From JABDBE01 sp049585795 (GTDB taxonomy: Bacteria; Acidobacteriota; Terriglobia; Terriglobales; Acidobacteriaceae): a stretch of 64,000 bases of DNA. This document shows, in pieces, positions 49,774 to 59,126 of this stretch. Position numbers and translations under genes: made by a program. The stretch covers positions 1 through 64,000 of the forward strand of contig JBAVAQ010000026.1 in assembly GCA_049585795.1 (NCBI GenBank), read 5' to 3'. Positions within the stretch are counted from its first letter, which is position 1, and every line of letters begins with the position of its first letter. The notes below the pieces were generated by a model. The model ran no database searches and was not told the origin of the DNA. It saw only the letters and a program-made list of their open reading frames with translations.

Positions 49774-49789
49774 ACCGGCGCGAGCCGGT
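49774..49789. repeat. Hairpin repeat between rplM and rpsI
   Basis: ACCGGC-GCGA-GCCGGT within GTCATCCTGAACCGGCG and GAAGGATCTCGCG. When translated this type gives the HPEP/PERR-like peptides often seen in acidobacterial spurious ORFs. A partly duplicated CTTGAACTTGACGTCATC lies just before it. Confidence 0.5.
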
Positions 49790-49816
49790 GAAGGATCTCG
49801 CGCGTACAACCAAACT

Positions 49817-50257
49817 CTAGGCTCTTACTTCAAGCGCCTTTGCTTGCGGCTTCTGCGCTTCGTGCGGATGCTTCTCGCCGCGATAGACATTCAACTTGCT
49901 GATCATCTGCCGACCTAGTTTCGACTTGGGCAGCATACGCAACACCGCAGCCTCGATGATCGCCTCGGGCTTGCGCTCGAATCGCTTGCGAAATTCCTCG
50001 GTGCGCAATCCACCTGGGTAGCCGGTGTAATGCTGATACACCTTCTGTTCCGACTTCATGCCGGTCGTCTTTACCTTCTCGGCGTTGATCACGATCACGT
50101 GATCACCAGTGTCGAGGAAGGTCGTGTATTGCGGATTTTCCTTACCCATCAAAATGCGGGCGACCTGTGACGCAAGCCGGCCAAGCGTCTGCCCGGAGGC
50201 ATCCACGACGTACCACTTGCGCACAATTTCCCCCGCTTTGGGGAAATAGGTTGACAT
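49817..50257 (-). CDS. rplM: 50S ribosomal protein L13
   Basis: uL13, 146 residues from the ATG at 50257 with GGGAGA 8 bases upstream; the ten extra codons of the open frame are not family-like. Motifs: KWYVVDASGQTLGRLASQVA, DHVIVINAEKVKTTG, YQHYTGYPGGL and MLPKSKLGRQMISKLNVYRG. It is first in its operon, behind a strong promoter. Confidence 0.97.
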   Translation of the reverse strand: MSTYFPKAGEIVRKWYVVDASGQTLGRLASQVARILMGKENPQYTTFLDTGDHVIVINAEKVKTTGMKSEQKVYQHYTGYPGGLRTEEFRKRFERKPEAIIEAAVLRMLPKSKLGRQMISKLNVYRGEKHPHEAQKPQAKALEVRA

Positions 50258-50366
50258 GCAAAATCTCCCAGAAATATAAAAACGCAAAGAAGACCGCTGA
50301 GCACCCAGTGAGCGCCGAAGGCGCAGGGCTATCAGGCGGGCAACCGCAGGACTAGCAAAGTCTTAA

Positions 50367-50395
50367 AGATAACGTAGTGCGCGGGTTATTGTCAA
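50367..50395 (-). promoter_or_regulatory. Sigma-70 promoter of rplM-rpsI
   Basis: On the minus strand TTGACA (50390-50395) and TTATCT (50367-50372) are separated by exactly 17 bases. The predicted start near 50360 leaves a leader of about 100 bases before the rplM ATG, long enough for autoregulation. Confidence 0.75.
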
Positions 50396-50427
50396 CGAAG
50401 TAGGGCTGAGCGGGTAATCTGTCAATC

Positions 50428-50676
50428 TCATTTCCACAGTTTCCCGTAATGCTTCCGGTATGTGCGATACAACCACCCTGTCATGCAAACGCCGACGAGG
50501 AAGAAAGTAGAACACCAACGAAACCAGAAAGACGCCTGCGGACTTGGGTGCTTCCGCAATGCCTCGGAAAATGCACTGTCTATGGAATAGCCAGGAAATA
50601 CGTAAATCAGCCCTAATAAACTCACCACCGATACAGTTGCCCAGACTAAGGTTAACGATCTGAGCGCTGCTCGCAT
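50428..50676 (-). CDS. Small hypothetical membrane protein
   Basis: 82 residues with two membrane helices (LTLVWATVSVVSLLGLIYVF and FFLVGVCMTGWLYR) and a basic C-terminus (TYRKHYGKLWK). Not recognised. It lies downstream of the ABC permease on the same strand. Confidence 0.5.
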   Translation of the reverse strand: MRAALRSLTLVWATVSVVSLLGLIYVFPGYSIDSAFSEALRKHPSPQASFWFRWCSTFFLVGVCMTGWLYRTYRKHYGKLWK

Positions 50677-50802
50677 TTAGCTCGCGTTTTCTCCGAGGCC
50701 CTTCGGAACTGCCCCTTGTCAACTCGCTTCGGGCTCGGATGCCATTTCACAGAGCCGATCACGCCGAGTACTTCGACTGCAGGCTCTAGAAAAAATCTTA
50801 GC

Positions 50803-51918
50803 TCACTCATAAGCCAGCGCGTCAATTGGGTCCTTCTGCGCTGCCTTGTACGCTGGATACAGCGCCCCGGCAATTGCCCCCACGATCGCGATTATCGCGG
50901 AACGCAGCATCCAGCCGCCCGTAACCACCACCGGCAACGTCGGTAAACGATGAATGATTCCCAGCCGCGCCACTAAACTGAAGACGATCCCCACCACGAT
51001 GCCGCCGATGGCCAACAGCACGGTCTCGCGCAAAATGACGTTCACAATGTAAAGCTTCGATGCGCCCAGCGACTTCAGGATCCCGATCTCGCGGGTGCGC
51101 TCCATCACCGCGGTATACATCGCCTGGAAGATGACGATGAACCCGATGATCACGGAAATGCCGATCACCACATTAATGAACGTCGACAATCCCGGATAAT
51201 TACTCGGGGTCATCATGGATAGGTAGTACGCCATCGAAGTGGCGACATATTTCTCCATGCCGGGAACCTTCTTGACCTCCTCTACCACCGCATCGGCGTT
51301 GTTGGGGTTGTCCAATTTCAGATAAAAGATGGAGGCTTTGTCTTTGGCGCCAATCAAGTCCTGCAAAGCGCCGATCTGCAAAAACACTCGTGCTCCTTTG
51401 CCTTTTTCTACAACGCCGGCCACCCGGAAGTTATTGTTCAGCACCTCGATCGTGTCGCCGACTTTTACATGCTTGGACCTGGCATACAAGTCATCCACCA
51501 GCACATCATTCGGCCCTCTGAACGGACCGCCCTCCAGAAAATCAAACGGCCCGGATAGCCTTTCATAACTTTTTAGATCGATGCCGGCAATCACCTCTAG
51601 GGTCCCGGCGGTAGAAACATGGGTGACCACCGGTGCCACGTCAACGACATGCGGCAGCTTCGCCAAAATGTCCCCGACCTTGATCGACATTGGTGCACCC
51701 GTCAGTCCTACGATGAACGATGAACCCGGCGGCATTACGATGACGTCCGCTCCAATACCTTGCTGCCGAGCTCGCGAGTCATTCAGCATGCCCAGCGATA
51801 GTCCGACAATCAGCAGAATCAGGGTCACTTCCAAAGCAATGGCGACGATGCTGATGAGAGAGCGGAGCGGCCGGTATACCAGGTTGGCGACGATCATTTT
51901 ATTCATCATAATGAGCAA
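50803..51918 (-). CDS. FtsX/MacB-like ABC transporter permease
   Basis: 371 residues. An N-terminal membrane helix (LISIVAIALEVTLILLIVGL), a periplasmic MacB-like domain (ADVIVMPPGSSFIVG ... IDLKSYERL), and three C-terminal helices of the FtsX domain (VIGISVIIGFIVIFQAMYTA, then MERTREIGILKSLGASK, the coupling segment). The partner ATPase is not in the window. The adjacent lipoprotein gene (51965) is upstream in the same direction and may form one envelope-export unit with it. Confidence 0.82.
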   Translation of the reverse strand: MLIMMNKMIVANLVYRPLRSLISIVAIALEVTLILLIVGLSLGMLNDSRARQQGIGADVIVMPPGSSFIVGLTGAPMSIKVGDILAKLPHVVDVAPVVTHVSTAGTLEVIAGIDLKSYERLSGPFDFLEGGPFRGPNDVLVDDLYARSKHVKVGDTIEVLNNNFRVAGVVEKGKGARVFLQIGALQDLIGAKDKASIFYLKLDNPNNADAVVEEVKKVPGMEKYVATSMAYYLSMMTPSNYPGLSTFINVVIGISVIIGFIVIFQAMYTAVMERTREIGILKSLGASKLYIVNVILRETVLLAIGGIVVGIVFSLVARLGIIHRLPTLPVVVTGGWMLRSAIIAIVGAIAGALYPAYKAAQKDPIDALAYE

Positions 51919-51964
51919 CGAACAGTTAGCACTTTAGCGTTCAGTTGAATGCGAAGTGCTGATT

Positions 51965-52885
51965 TCATCTGCTTGGCGGCGTGGACGACTGCGGTTCTGG
52001 CTTGTCCAAGTGGACGACCTCGGCGCCTGCCGGCTGCTCGAGTATGAACTTGTCATCTGGAAGAGGCTGGTTCAATTCCAGTTTCACAATGTTCAGCGTA
52101 ATGTCGTATTCCTCCTGCGGCCGCGCGATCTCGATTTGCCAGGGGAATTCTATGCCGTTGTCTTCTTTGTAATTGCCGTAGAGCGCGTTGGTTACGACAT
52201 TTCCGTCGGTGTCGTAAAGAAGTTGGCGATGAGGCAGCAGGTCGGTGCGGCTGAAAACGATCTTCCGCGAAAGCGTCCAGCCGTGCTCGCCTTTGCGGAT
52301 CACATCAATTACGTAATCTGCCCGCGATACCTTGTGGCTCTTGGCTTCGGTGACCAGTTCGGTGTCGTTTTCCAGAACTGCGATCTCATTTTGCGGATCG
52401 ATACGCCGCAGCAACAGCGCATCGTAGATGTATTGCGGGCGCAGGTTCTCAAGTGGCTGCGACGGATTGTGGGTTTCGACATCATTGCGGCCGACCACAA
52501 AGCGGTTCTTCGGCGGAATCCAAAGTTTAAAATTCTGACCGTCGCTTACCATGTCGAAGGCCTTGTTGCGCACAATCGGCATCAATCCGATCATCCGCAA
52601 CATTGCCGGTTTGCGCGCCAGCACGTATCCTCGGATTTCCTGATAGTCCGTAACCTTGCCCTTCTTCACCCCGCCCACGGTGGTGTCAATATCAACCGTG
52701 GCCTGCATGGACCGAATGCTAGCGGCTTGAGTGTTGATATAGTCGATCAATTGCTGCTGCGTCGCAGTTTTCAGCTGGACAGAAATGAAGGGCGGCTCGA
52801 TTTTGCGCGACCGGAAGAGACAGCCCGTCAGGGGAAGAATTGCCAATAGGATGAGAGCTCCACGATATCGAAAGAAAAAAGACAT
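51965..52885 (-). CDS. DUF4292-like lipoprotein
   Basis: 306 residues. The lipoprotein signal is LILLAILPLTGC. The mature part is a LolA/LolB-like curved beta-sheet by pattern (MQATVDIDTTVGGVKKGKVT, DYQEIRGYVLARKPAMLRMI, FDMVSDGQNFKLWIPPKNRF). The family is of unknown function but is often placed with lipid or lipoprotein transport. It lies upstream of the ABC permease by 46 bases. Confidence 0.72.
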   Translation of the reverse strand: MSFFFRYRGALILLAILPLTGCLFRSRKIEPPFISVQLKTATQQQLIDYINTQAASIRSMQATVDIDTTVGGVKKGKVTDYQEIRGYVLARKPAMLRMIGLMPIVRNKAFDMVSDGQNFKLWIPPKNRFVVGRNDVETHNPSQPLENLRPQYIYDALLLRRIDPQNEIAVLENDTELVTEAKSHKVSRADYVIDVIRKGEHGWTLSRKIVFSRTDLLPHRQLLYDTDGNVVTNALYGNYKEDNGIEFPWQIEIARPQEEYDITLNIVKLELNQPLPDDKFILEQPAGAEVVHLDKPEPQSSTPPSR

Positions 52886-52978
52886 GAGACGGTTGAGTCT
52901 GTGCCAAAGAGATGAGTATACCCAAGCTGGAGATGCAGAGTAGGCTCGATGGCACGAAGGCGGACGGAAGTGTCCGTG

Positions 52979-54700
52979 CTAGATGTGTTTCTTTTCGATT
53001 TTGGCCCAGGTGTCTTTTAGAGCGACGGTGCGGTTGAACACGGGCTTGCCCAGTGCGGAATCTTGATCTACGCAGAAATATCCCAGGCGCTCGAACTGAT
53101 GGCGACTGCCGGGTGTGGCGCTGACGAGCGACGGTTCGAGCTTGCAGCCGGTGAGCACTTCGAGCGAATTCGGATTGAGATTCGCGGTGAAATCCTCGCC
53201 TTCTGCGGTTTGATTGGGATCTTCTTTGCTGAAGAGGTTTTCGTAAAGGCGCACTTCGGCGTCCACGGCGTGGGCGGCAGAGACCCAGTGAATGGTCGAT
53301 TTCACTTTGCGCCCGTCGGGAGGATTGTTGCCGCCGCGGGTTGCGGGATCGTAGGTGCAGTGGACCTCAATCACCTCGCCTTTTTGGTCTTTCACAACCC
53401 TAGTGCAGGTTACGAAATAGCCGTAGCGCAAGCGGACCTCGCGTCCCGGCGATAGACGGAAATATTTCGGCGGGGGGATCTCGCGGAAATCGTCCTGCTC
53501 GATGTAGAGCACGCGGGAGAATGGGACTTTGCGCGTGCCCGCGACGGGATCTTCGGGATTGTTGACCGCTTCCATTTCTTCGGTTTGATTCTCGGGATAA
53601 TTGTCGATCACGACTTTCAGCGGATGGAGCACGGCCATGGCGCGCGGGGCGCGTTTGTTGAGATCTTCGCGAACGAAGTGCTCGAGCATGGCGAGCTCGA
53701 TCGATCCGGTGGTCTTCGAAACGCCGATGGCTCCGCAGAAATTGCGAATCGCCTCAGGCGTATAGCCGCGGCGGCGAATGCCGGAAAGCGTGGGCATGCG
53801 GGGATCGTCCCATCCACTGACGCGGCCTTCGCGCACGAGTTGAAGCAGCTTGCGTTTGCTCAACAAAGTGTAAGTGAGATTGAGGCGGTCGAATTCGTAC
53901 TGCTGCGAAGGGAAAATTCCTAACTCGCGAATAAACCAGTCGTAGAGCGGGCGGTGGTCTTCGAATTCCAGAGTACACATGGAGTGCGTCACCCGCTCGA
54001 TGGAATCGGACTGGCCATGGGCGAAGTCATACATCGGGTAGATGGGCCACTTGCTGCCGGTGCGGTGGTGGTCGGCGTGGAGGATGCGATACATAACGGG
54101 ATCGCGCAGGTTGAAGTTGGGCGAGGCCATGTCAATCTTGGCGCGGAGAACGCGAGCGCCATCCGGAAATTCGCCGGCGCGCATCCGTTCGAAGAGATCG
54201 AGGTTCTCTTCCATGGAACGATTGCGGAATGGGCTGTCCTTTCCGGGTTCGGTCAGGGTACCGCGGTAGTTGCGGATCTGGTCGGCGCTGAGATCGTCCA
54301 CGTAGGCCCTTCCCGCTTTAATGAGTTGCACGGCCCAGGCGTAGAGCTGATCAAAGTAATCGGAGGCGTAGAAAAGACCGCTCCACTGGAAGCCAAGCCA
54401 CTTGACGTCCTCCATGATCGAGTCAACGTACTCGGTCTCTTCCTTCTCGGGATTGGTGTCGTCGAAGCGAAGATTGGTGTGGCCCCCGAATTCGGCAGCG
54501 AGACCGAAGTCGAGACAGATGGCTTTGGCGTGGCCGATGTGAAGATATCCGTTGGGCTCGGGAGGGAAACGGGTCTGGACCCGGCCGCCGTATTTGTTGA
54601 TCTTAAGGTCTTCGAGAATAACGTCGCGAAGGAAGTTCGAAGGACGAGACTCGGCTGGCGGGGTGACGGCAGTTGCGGTCTCGGGATTCGAAGGGCTCAT
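52979..54700 (-). CDS. glnS: Glutaminyl-tRNA synthetase
   Basis: Class I synthetase that charges tRNA-Gln. HIGH motif PEPNGYLHIGHAKAI, KMSKS equivalent LLSKRKLLQLV, and the GlnRS-type anticodon-binding barrels (HPLKVVIDNYPENQTEEME ... FNRTVALKDTWAK). 573 residues including an N-terminal tail of about 20. Many bacteria lack GlnRS and use GatCAB instead; its presence is a lineage trait with a eukaryote-like origin. Confidence 0.96.
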   Translation of the reverse strand: MSPSNPETATAVTPPAESRPSNFLRDVILEDLKINKYGGRVQTRFPPEPNGYLHIGHAKAICLDFGLAAEFGGHTNLRFDDTNPEKEETEYVDSIMEDVKWLGFQWSGLFYASDYFDQLYAWAVQLIKAGRAYVDDLSADQIRNYRGTLTEPGKDSPFRNRSMEENLDLFERMRAGEFPDGARVLRAKIDMASPNFNLRDPVMYRILHADHHRTGSKWPIYPMYDFAHGQSDSIERVTHSMCTLEFEDHRPLYDWFIRELGIFPSQQYEFDRLNLTYTLLSKRKLLQLVREGRVSGWDDPRMPTLSGIRRRGYTPEAIRNFCGAIGVSKTTGSIELAMLEHFVREDLNKRAPRAMAVLHPLKVVIDNYPENQTEEMEAVNNPEDPVAGTRKVPFSRVLYIEQDDFREIPPPKYFRLSPGREVRLRYGYFVTCTRVVKDQKGEVIEVHCTYDPATRGGNNPPDGRKVKSTIHWVSAAHAVDAEVRLYENLFSKEDPNQTAEGEDFTANLNPNSLEVLTGCKLEPSLVSATPGSRHQFERLGYFCVDQDSALGKPVFNRTVALKDTWAKIEKKHI

Positions 54701-55106
54701 AGGTTTTTCCAGGGGCGCAGACTAGGTTTTTGATACGTGCCGCCTGGACGCCCGGATGCCAGAGCTGGCCCTATCGAGGGTCAGAATCTCATGCGGAAAT
54801 AACACTATAACTCATCTGAGCGGCAGGCGTGCGGTGGGGAGAATCTCGCCCGTTTTGGGCTATGCAATGATGCGCAGAAATCGTCATGAAACGATTTAGC
54901 GCTGGAGCATCGGGGAGCAATCTTCATGGGGTCGCGGGGTCAAGTATCGATGGTAATCATGGGGTGGTTACCTCCAGGGAACTGTCGATCGTGGGTTCTC
55001 ATCTAAAGACTATTGTTTTGTCTGGGAGGGTATGAAAATATTGGGGTCGCAGATTTCCTTAGTTTAAAGCGGTTCAAGGGAGCGGCAGAGAACTGTTCCC
55101 AAGAGT
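54701..55106. other. Gap between glnS and the GGDEF/HD-GYP gene
   Basis: This is a 406-base divergent gap without an open frame of interest. It holds one clean inverted repeat (AAATCGT-CATGAA-ACGATTT, 54878-54897) and no promoter pair that I can defend. No c-di-GMP riboswitch pattern was recognised. Confidence 0.45.
54878..54897. promoter_or_regulatory. Inverted repeat upstream of GGDEF/HD-GYP gene
   Basis: AAATCGT-CATGAA-ACGATTT, seven perfect pairs with a six-base spacer, about 210 bases before the start at 55107. It could be an operator or a hairpin; function is not shown. Confidence 0.35.
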
Positions 55107-58100
55107 ATGGATAGCACTACCCCCATCGACGTAGTTAGCCTGCCGGGAGTCGTCGCCCTGCTTCTGTTCCTGTTGTTCACCTACCTCTACGAGCAGAGCC
55201 GCTACCAATACTTTCGGGCCTGGCAGTTGGGTTGGGCCGCTTACACACTGCATTACGCCCTCGATACGTGGATGGCGATGGTCCATCGAACGTCAGCGTT
55301 GATTTCGTTTCTGAGTTCGTTGTTGCTGATGGCGATGGCGCTCTGCATCTTTATTTCTACGCGGCTGATGAGGCGGCAGAAATTTCATTTGCGATGGTAC
55401 GACGCGGCCGTAGGCTTAGCCGGCGTCGGACTGGCATTCTGGAATTTGAAGGTGCAGACGGTGGGAGGTGTATTTCGTCCCGATCCCGGAGCCAATTCAC
55501 ACCTGCCATTGGATGTTGGTTTAGGTGTGCTGGTGCTGTACTGCTCCTTTTACTTCTATCGCTACGCGCATCGCAAGAATTCGCTGGCCTTCACATTTCT
55601 GGCGATTTCGCTGGCGCTGTGGGCGGTGTTGATGGTTTTCGGAGGACTTCACAAAGACTTTCTCACGACAGTTGGGATGGCGGGGGGACATTTCCCAGGG
55701 CCGATCCCGCAGATGCTGCTGGGCATCGCCATGGTGATGGTGTTGTTTGAGAACGAGCGCAACGCGGTGCAGGAGAATGCGCTGGCTTTTTCCAAGTTGG
55801 GTGTCGACCCCATGCGGCTGCTTTCGGCAGAAGACCTGGTGGAGAGCCTGCAAAACATTTTGGACCGGCTGGTGGCGCCTTTGCCCACTGGGCGGGCGAT
55901 GATCTACGTTTCCGAGCGCTGGCGGACTGTTCTGCCCTCGGTCCAGCGAGGATTTTCGCCCGAACTGGTCACCAAGATGGAGAAGAGCGGCGCCGGGGAA
56001 TACATTGCCGAACTGGCGTACCGGCGTGGCGGATTCGTGACCTTTCACAATGTCGGGGAGATGTTGGAACCGTTGCCCGCATTCCCGGGCGCGCGCTTCG
56101 AGCAGTTTCGCCAGGTGATGGCGGAAGAAAATATCCGGAATATTACCGCCGTCAGCTTGCAGACGCGGGAGCACAACTTCGGGGTGATCATTTTTCCGCA
56201 TGCGGAAAGGCGGGTGTTTGGATCTTCAAACCTGCGCCTGCTGATCGGTTTGGCGCTGCAGATTGGACTGACCCTGGAAAACTATGTGGTCATGCACAAT
56301 GCTCAGCGCCGGACTAAGGAATACGAACTTCTGACCCAGATTGGCCAGGCCATCAGCTCGCGTCTCGACCAGGACGAGATCCTGCGCACGGTTTACAAGG
56401 AGCTGGGACAAATCTTTGACACCCGCGATTTTTATGTAGCTTTTCAGGAAGGCGAGCATATCCGCTTTGAGTACGAAGTGGAAAAGGGCCACGTTCTGCC
56501 CAAGCGTTCGCGGAAGGTCGACAATGGCCTGACCGAGTACATTCTCCGAACGGCGCAGCCCTTGCTGATTCGCGCCGATCTGGAAAAAGCCCGGGAACGC
56601 CTGGGCACGACTTACATTCCACAGCGGCCCTCCAAGTGCTTTTGTGGCGCGCCCATTCTGCTCGGCGGGAAACCTGCTGGAGTCATGGCCGTGATGAGCG
56701 CGGAGCGCGAATATGTATTCGAGCAACGCGATTTGGAAGTGATGCAGACCGTGGCCGGCCAGGTTTCCGTAGCGGTGGAGAATGCGCGGCTGTTCGCCGA
56801 GGAGCAACGCCGATCGCGTCAATTTGCGTTTCTCAACAGCATTTCGAAAACTGCCATTTCCAGCGAAGATGCGGAACAGATGCTGCTGGAGATTGTGGGA
56901 CACATCCAGAAAACTTTCCGCTTCGATCACATCGGCATCGGGATTTTTGACTACGTTCGCAAAGACATAGAAATCAAAGCGGAAGCCGGGGTCACCGCGA
57001 AGGCGTTGGGCATGCGGATTCCGTTGGGATTGGGGATTCTGGGCCGGGTGGCGCGAACCGGGGAAAGCGCGCTGGTTCAGACCACGGGCGAAGAAAACCT
57101 GCAGGGAGTGCTGCCCGATTCGCGATCTGTCTTATGCATTCCGATCACGTATGGGGAGACGCTGCTGGGGGTGCTCAACGTGGAGAGCCGGCAGGAGGAT
57201 GCATTTTCGCCGGAAGACGTGCTGATCATGAATACGCTGGCGGATCTGCTGGCAACGGCGCTGCACAATTCGTTCGTATTTCAAAAGCTGCAACAGACAG
57301 CTATCACCGATGGCCTTACTGGCATCAAGACTCGCCGCTTTTTCTGGGAAGCTCTAAGTTCGGAGTGGAAGCGCGCTTCCCGCTCGGGACGTCCTTTTTC
57401 AGTGGTACTGATTGACCTGGACAAATTTAAGGACGTGAACGATACGCTCGGGCATCTTGAGGGGGACCTGGTCCTGGCGCGGGTTGGCCGTTTGCTGGAG
57501 CAGAAATGCCGGCAGTCGAATGTGGTGGCGCGCTATGGGGGCGATGAATTCATCATTCTCATGCCGGAAACCGGCGTGGAGCAGGCTCAGGCGCTGGCTG
57601 AACGTCTGCGCCTATGGCTTTCGACGGACCCCATGCTGCAAGAACACCTTATAACCGGAAGCTTCGGCGTAGCCAGTTTTCCGGTGCACGGCTTTACCGC
57701 CGAGGAAATTATTCGAGTGGCGGACGCGGGGATGTATGTCTCCAAACATGCGGGCGGCGATCGTGTTTCGACCACCGACCAATCCGCCGACACGGAGAAG
57801 GGCGCGATGCAGCGGCAGCTTATCTCCGGTTACATCGAAGGCTTCCTGCACCGCGAGCATGCCGGGCCGGAACACCTTGAAGAACTCCTGGGCACGCTCC
57901 GCAAGCTTAGCGACGAAGAGGGCGGGGACGAAGAAGGCAGCATCCAGATCCTGCGGGAAGCAATTGAAGCGCTGGCCCGGGCCGCTGAATTGCGCGAATT
58001 GAACGCCGTGGGTCATGGTGAAATGGTCGCTCGCTACAGCGAACTGATGGCGCGGGCTTTGGGGCTGTCGGCGGAAGAAGTCGATGATCTGGGTTATGCC

Positions 58101-58526
58101 GCCCGCGTGCATGACGTAGGAAAGATCTTCGTTCCTGAACGGATTCTTAACAAGTCTGGCCCGCTTAGCGACGAGGAGTTTTCTTTGGTAAAAATGCACG
58201 CTCACGCGGGAGGGGCAATTGTTGCCACCCTGCCGGCGAGCGAGTTGTTGCAGGGAGCGGTCGAGCATCACCACGAGTCCTTCGACGGAACCGGTTACCC
58301 GGATTGCCTTCAGGGCGAGCAGACTCCGTTGTGGGCGCGAATTTTGTCGGTCGCCGATGCCTATGTCAACATGACCACCGAACGTTCGTTTGCTCCAGCC
58401 AAGACTAGCGGGCAGGCTCTGGCGGAACTGGAGCGGTTGAGCGGCATCCGGTACGATGGAATGCTAGTGCGCGTGCTCTTGCGGCAACTGAAAACGGAAC
58501 GGGCTTCGTCGAGCTTCGGTGGCTGA
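55107..58526 (+). CDS. Membrane GAF/GGDEF/HD-GYP c-di-GMP enzyme
   Basis: 1139 residues. About six membrane helices occupy residues 1-215. Three GAF-like sensor domains follow (near 245-395, 415-570 and 585-735). The GGDEF domain has an intact active site RYGGDEF at 811-815. An HD-GYP domain near 965-1130 has HDVGK at 1002 and GTGYP with G1063-Y-P. Both catalytic motifs are complete, so the protein could both make and destroy c-di-GMP, with the GAF domains choosing. The inhibitory RxxD site before GGDEF is RQSN, so product feedback is probably lost. No clear ribosome binding site is adjacent. Confidence 0.93.
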   Translation: MDSTTPIDVVSLPGVVALLLFLLFTYLYEQSRYQYFRAWQLGWAAYTLHYALDTWMAMVHRTSALISFLSSLLLMAMALCIFISTRLMRRQKFHLRWYDAAVGLAGVGLAFWNLKVQTVGGVFRPDPGANSHLPLDVGLGVLVLYCSFYFYRYAHRKNSLAFTFLAISLALWAVLMVFGGLHKDFLTTVGMAGGHFPGPIPQMLLGIAMVMVLFENERNAVQENALAFSKLGVDPMRLLSAEDLVESLQNILDRLVAPLPTGRAMIYVSERWRTVLPSVQRGFSPELVTKMEKSGAGEYIAELAYRRGGFVTFHNVGEMLEPLPAFPGARFEQFRQVMAEENIRNITAVSLQTREHNFGVIIFPHAERRVFGSSNLRLLIGLALQIGLTLENYVVMHNAQRRTKEYELLTQIGQAISSRLDQDEILRTVYKELGQIFDTRDFYVAFQEGEHIRFEYEVEKGHVLPKRSRKVDNGLTEYILRTAQPLLIRADLEKARERLGTTYIPQRPSKCFCGAPILLGGKPAGVMAVMSAEREYVFEQRDLEVMQTVAGQVSVAVENARLFAEEQRRSRQFAFLNSISKTAISSEDAEQMLLEIVGHIQKTFRFDHIGIGIFDYVRKDIEIKAEAGVTAKALGMRIPLGLGILGRVARTGESALVQTTGEENLQGVLPDSRSVLCIPITYGETLLGVLNVESRQEDAFSPEDVLIMNTLADLLATALHNSFVFQKLQQTAITDGLTGIKTRRFFWEALSSEWKRASRSGRPFSVVLIDLDKFKDVNDTLGHLEGDLVLARVGRLLEQKCRQSNVVARYGGDEFIILMPETGVEQAQALAERLRLWLSTDPMLQEHLITGSFGVASFPVHGFTAEEIIRVADAGMYVSKHAGGDRVSTTDQSADTEKGAMQRQLISGYIEGFLHREHAGPEHLEELLGTLRKLSDEEGGDEEGSIQILREAIEALARAAELRELNAVGHGEMVARYSELMARALGLSAEEVDDLGYAARVHDVGKIFVPERILNKSGPLSDEEFSLVKMHAHAGGAIVATLPASELLQGAVEHHHESFDGTGYPDCLQGEQTPLWARILSVADAYVNMTTERSFAPAKTSGQALAELERLSGIRYDGMLVRVLLRQLKTERASSSFGG

Positions 58527-58582
58527 ACATTGACTCAGGTGATTTCTTACGAAGATCTTTCTTTCCCCATAAAGGTACGCAC

Positions 58583-58967
58583 ATGCCCGAAGGTAAATTG
58601 ACGGCGGCGAAGGTCGGCTTCGAGTGTGTTATTCCTATCCTGAGAGTAAATAATCTCCCGGCCAGTATTCGTTTACTACGTGGATGTGCTCGGCTTCAAG
58701 GTGGATTGGGGCGGCGAGAGTGAATCGACTTTAGCGTCGGTTTCCCGGGATGGCCGAGCGATTATGTTGAGTCAGGGCGAACAGGGGCAGCCGGGCACGT
58801 GGCTCTGGATCGGGGTCGAGGATATTGAACCACTGTTCACAGAATTCCGTGCCAAAGGCGTGAAGTTTCGAGAGCCGCCAACCAATTATCCCTGGGCATA
58901 TGAGATGAAAGTAGAAGACCCAGACGGGCACGTACTGCGCTTTGGGTCGGACACCAAGGCGGATTAG
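58583..58967 (+). pseudogene. Glyoxalase-fold gene with a frameshift
   Basis: From the ATG at 58583 the frame reads MPEGKLTAAKVGFECVIPIL and RVNNLPASIR. One base later the next frame continues YVDVLGFKVDWGGE, then FTEFRAKGVKFREPPTN and YEMKVEDPDGHVLRFG. Joined, this is a normal VOC/glyoxalase-family protein of about 128 residues. The shift is at 58671-58676, where CGTTTACTACG has one T too many. As read, only the 95-residue C-terminal part is open (GTG at 58680). Confidence 0.7.
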
Positions 58968-59126
58968 TCATCAATTAATCTCCGTGGGTTAACGGACCTG
59001 GCATGACCTTGGGCGCAACGCTCGAATGGGCGCCGCTGATTTTCCTAGATCATCCCGAAAGTTTGTTCAGCCAGACCTTCCCCTGCCCGCTTGCAAGTTC
59101 GAACCTAAACCCTGAAACTAAAAGAC

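Noticed and set aside
53954..54733. Plus-strand frame of 259 codons
   Set aside because: It is antisense to glnS, whose HIGH and KMSKS motifs are clear.
54701..55106. Possible c-di-GMP riboswitch before the GGDEF/HD-GYP gene
   Set aside because: I could not find the conserved GEMM core elements; only a simple inverted repeat is present.
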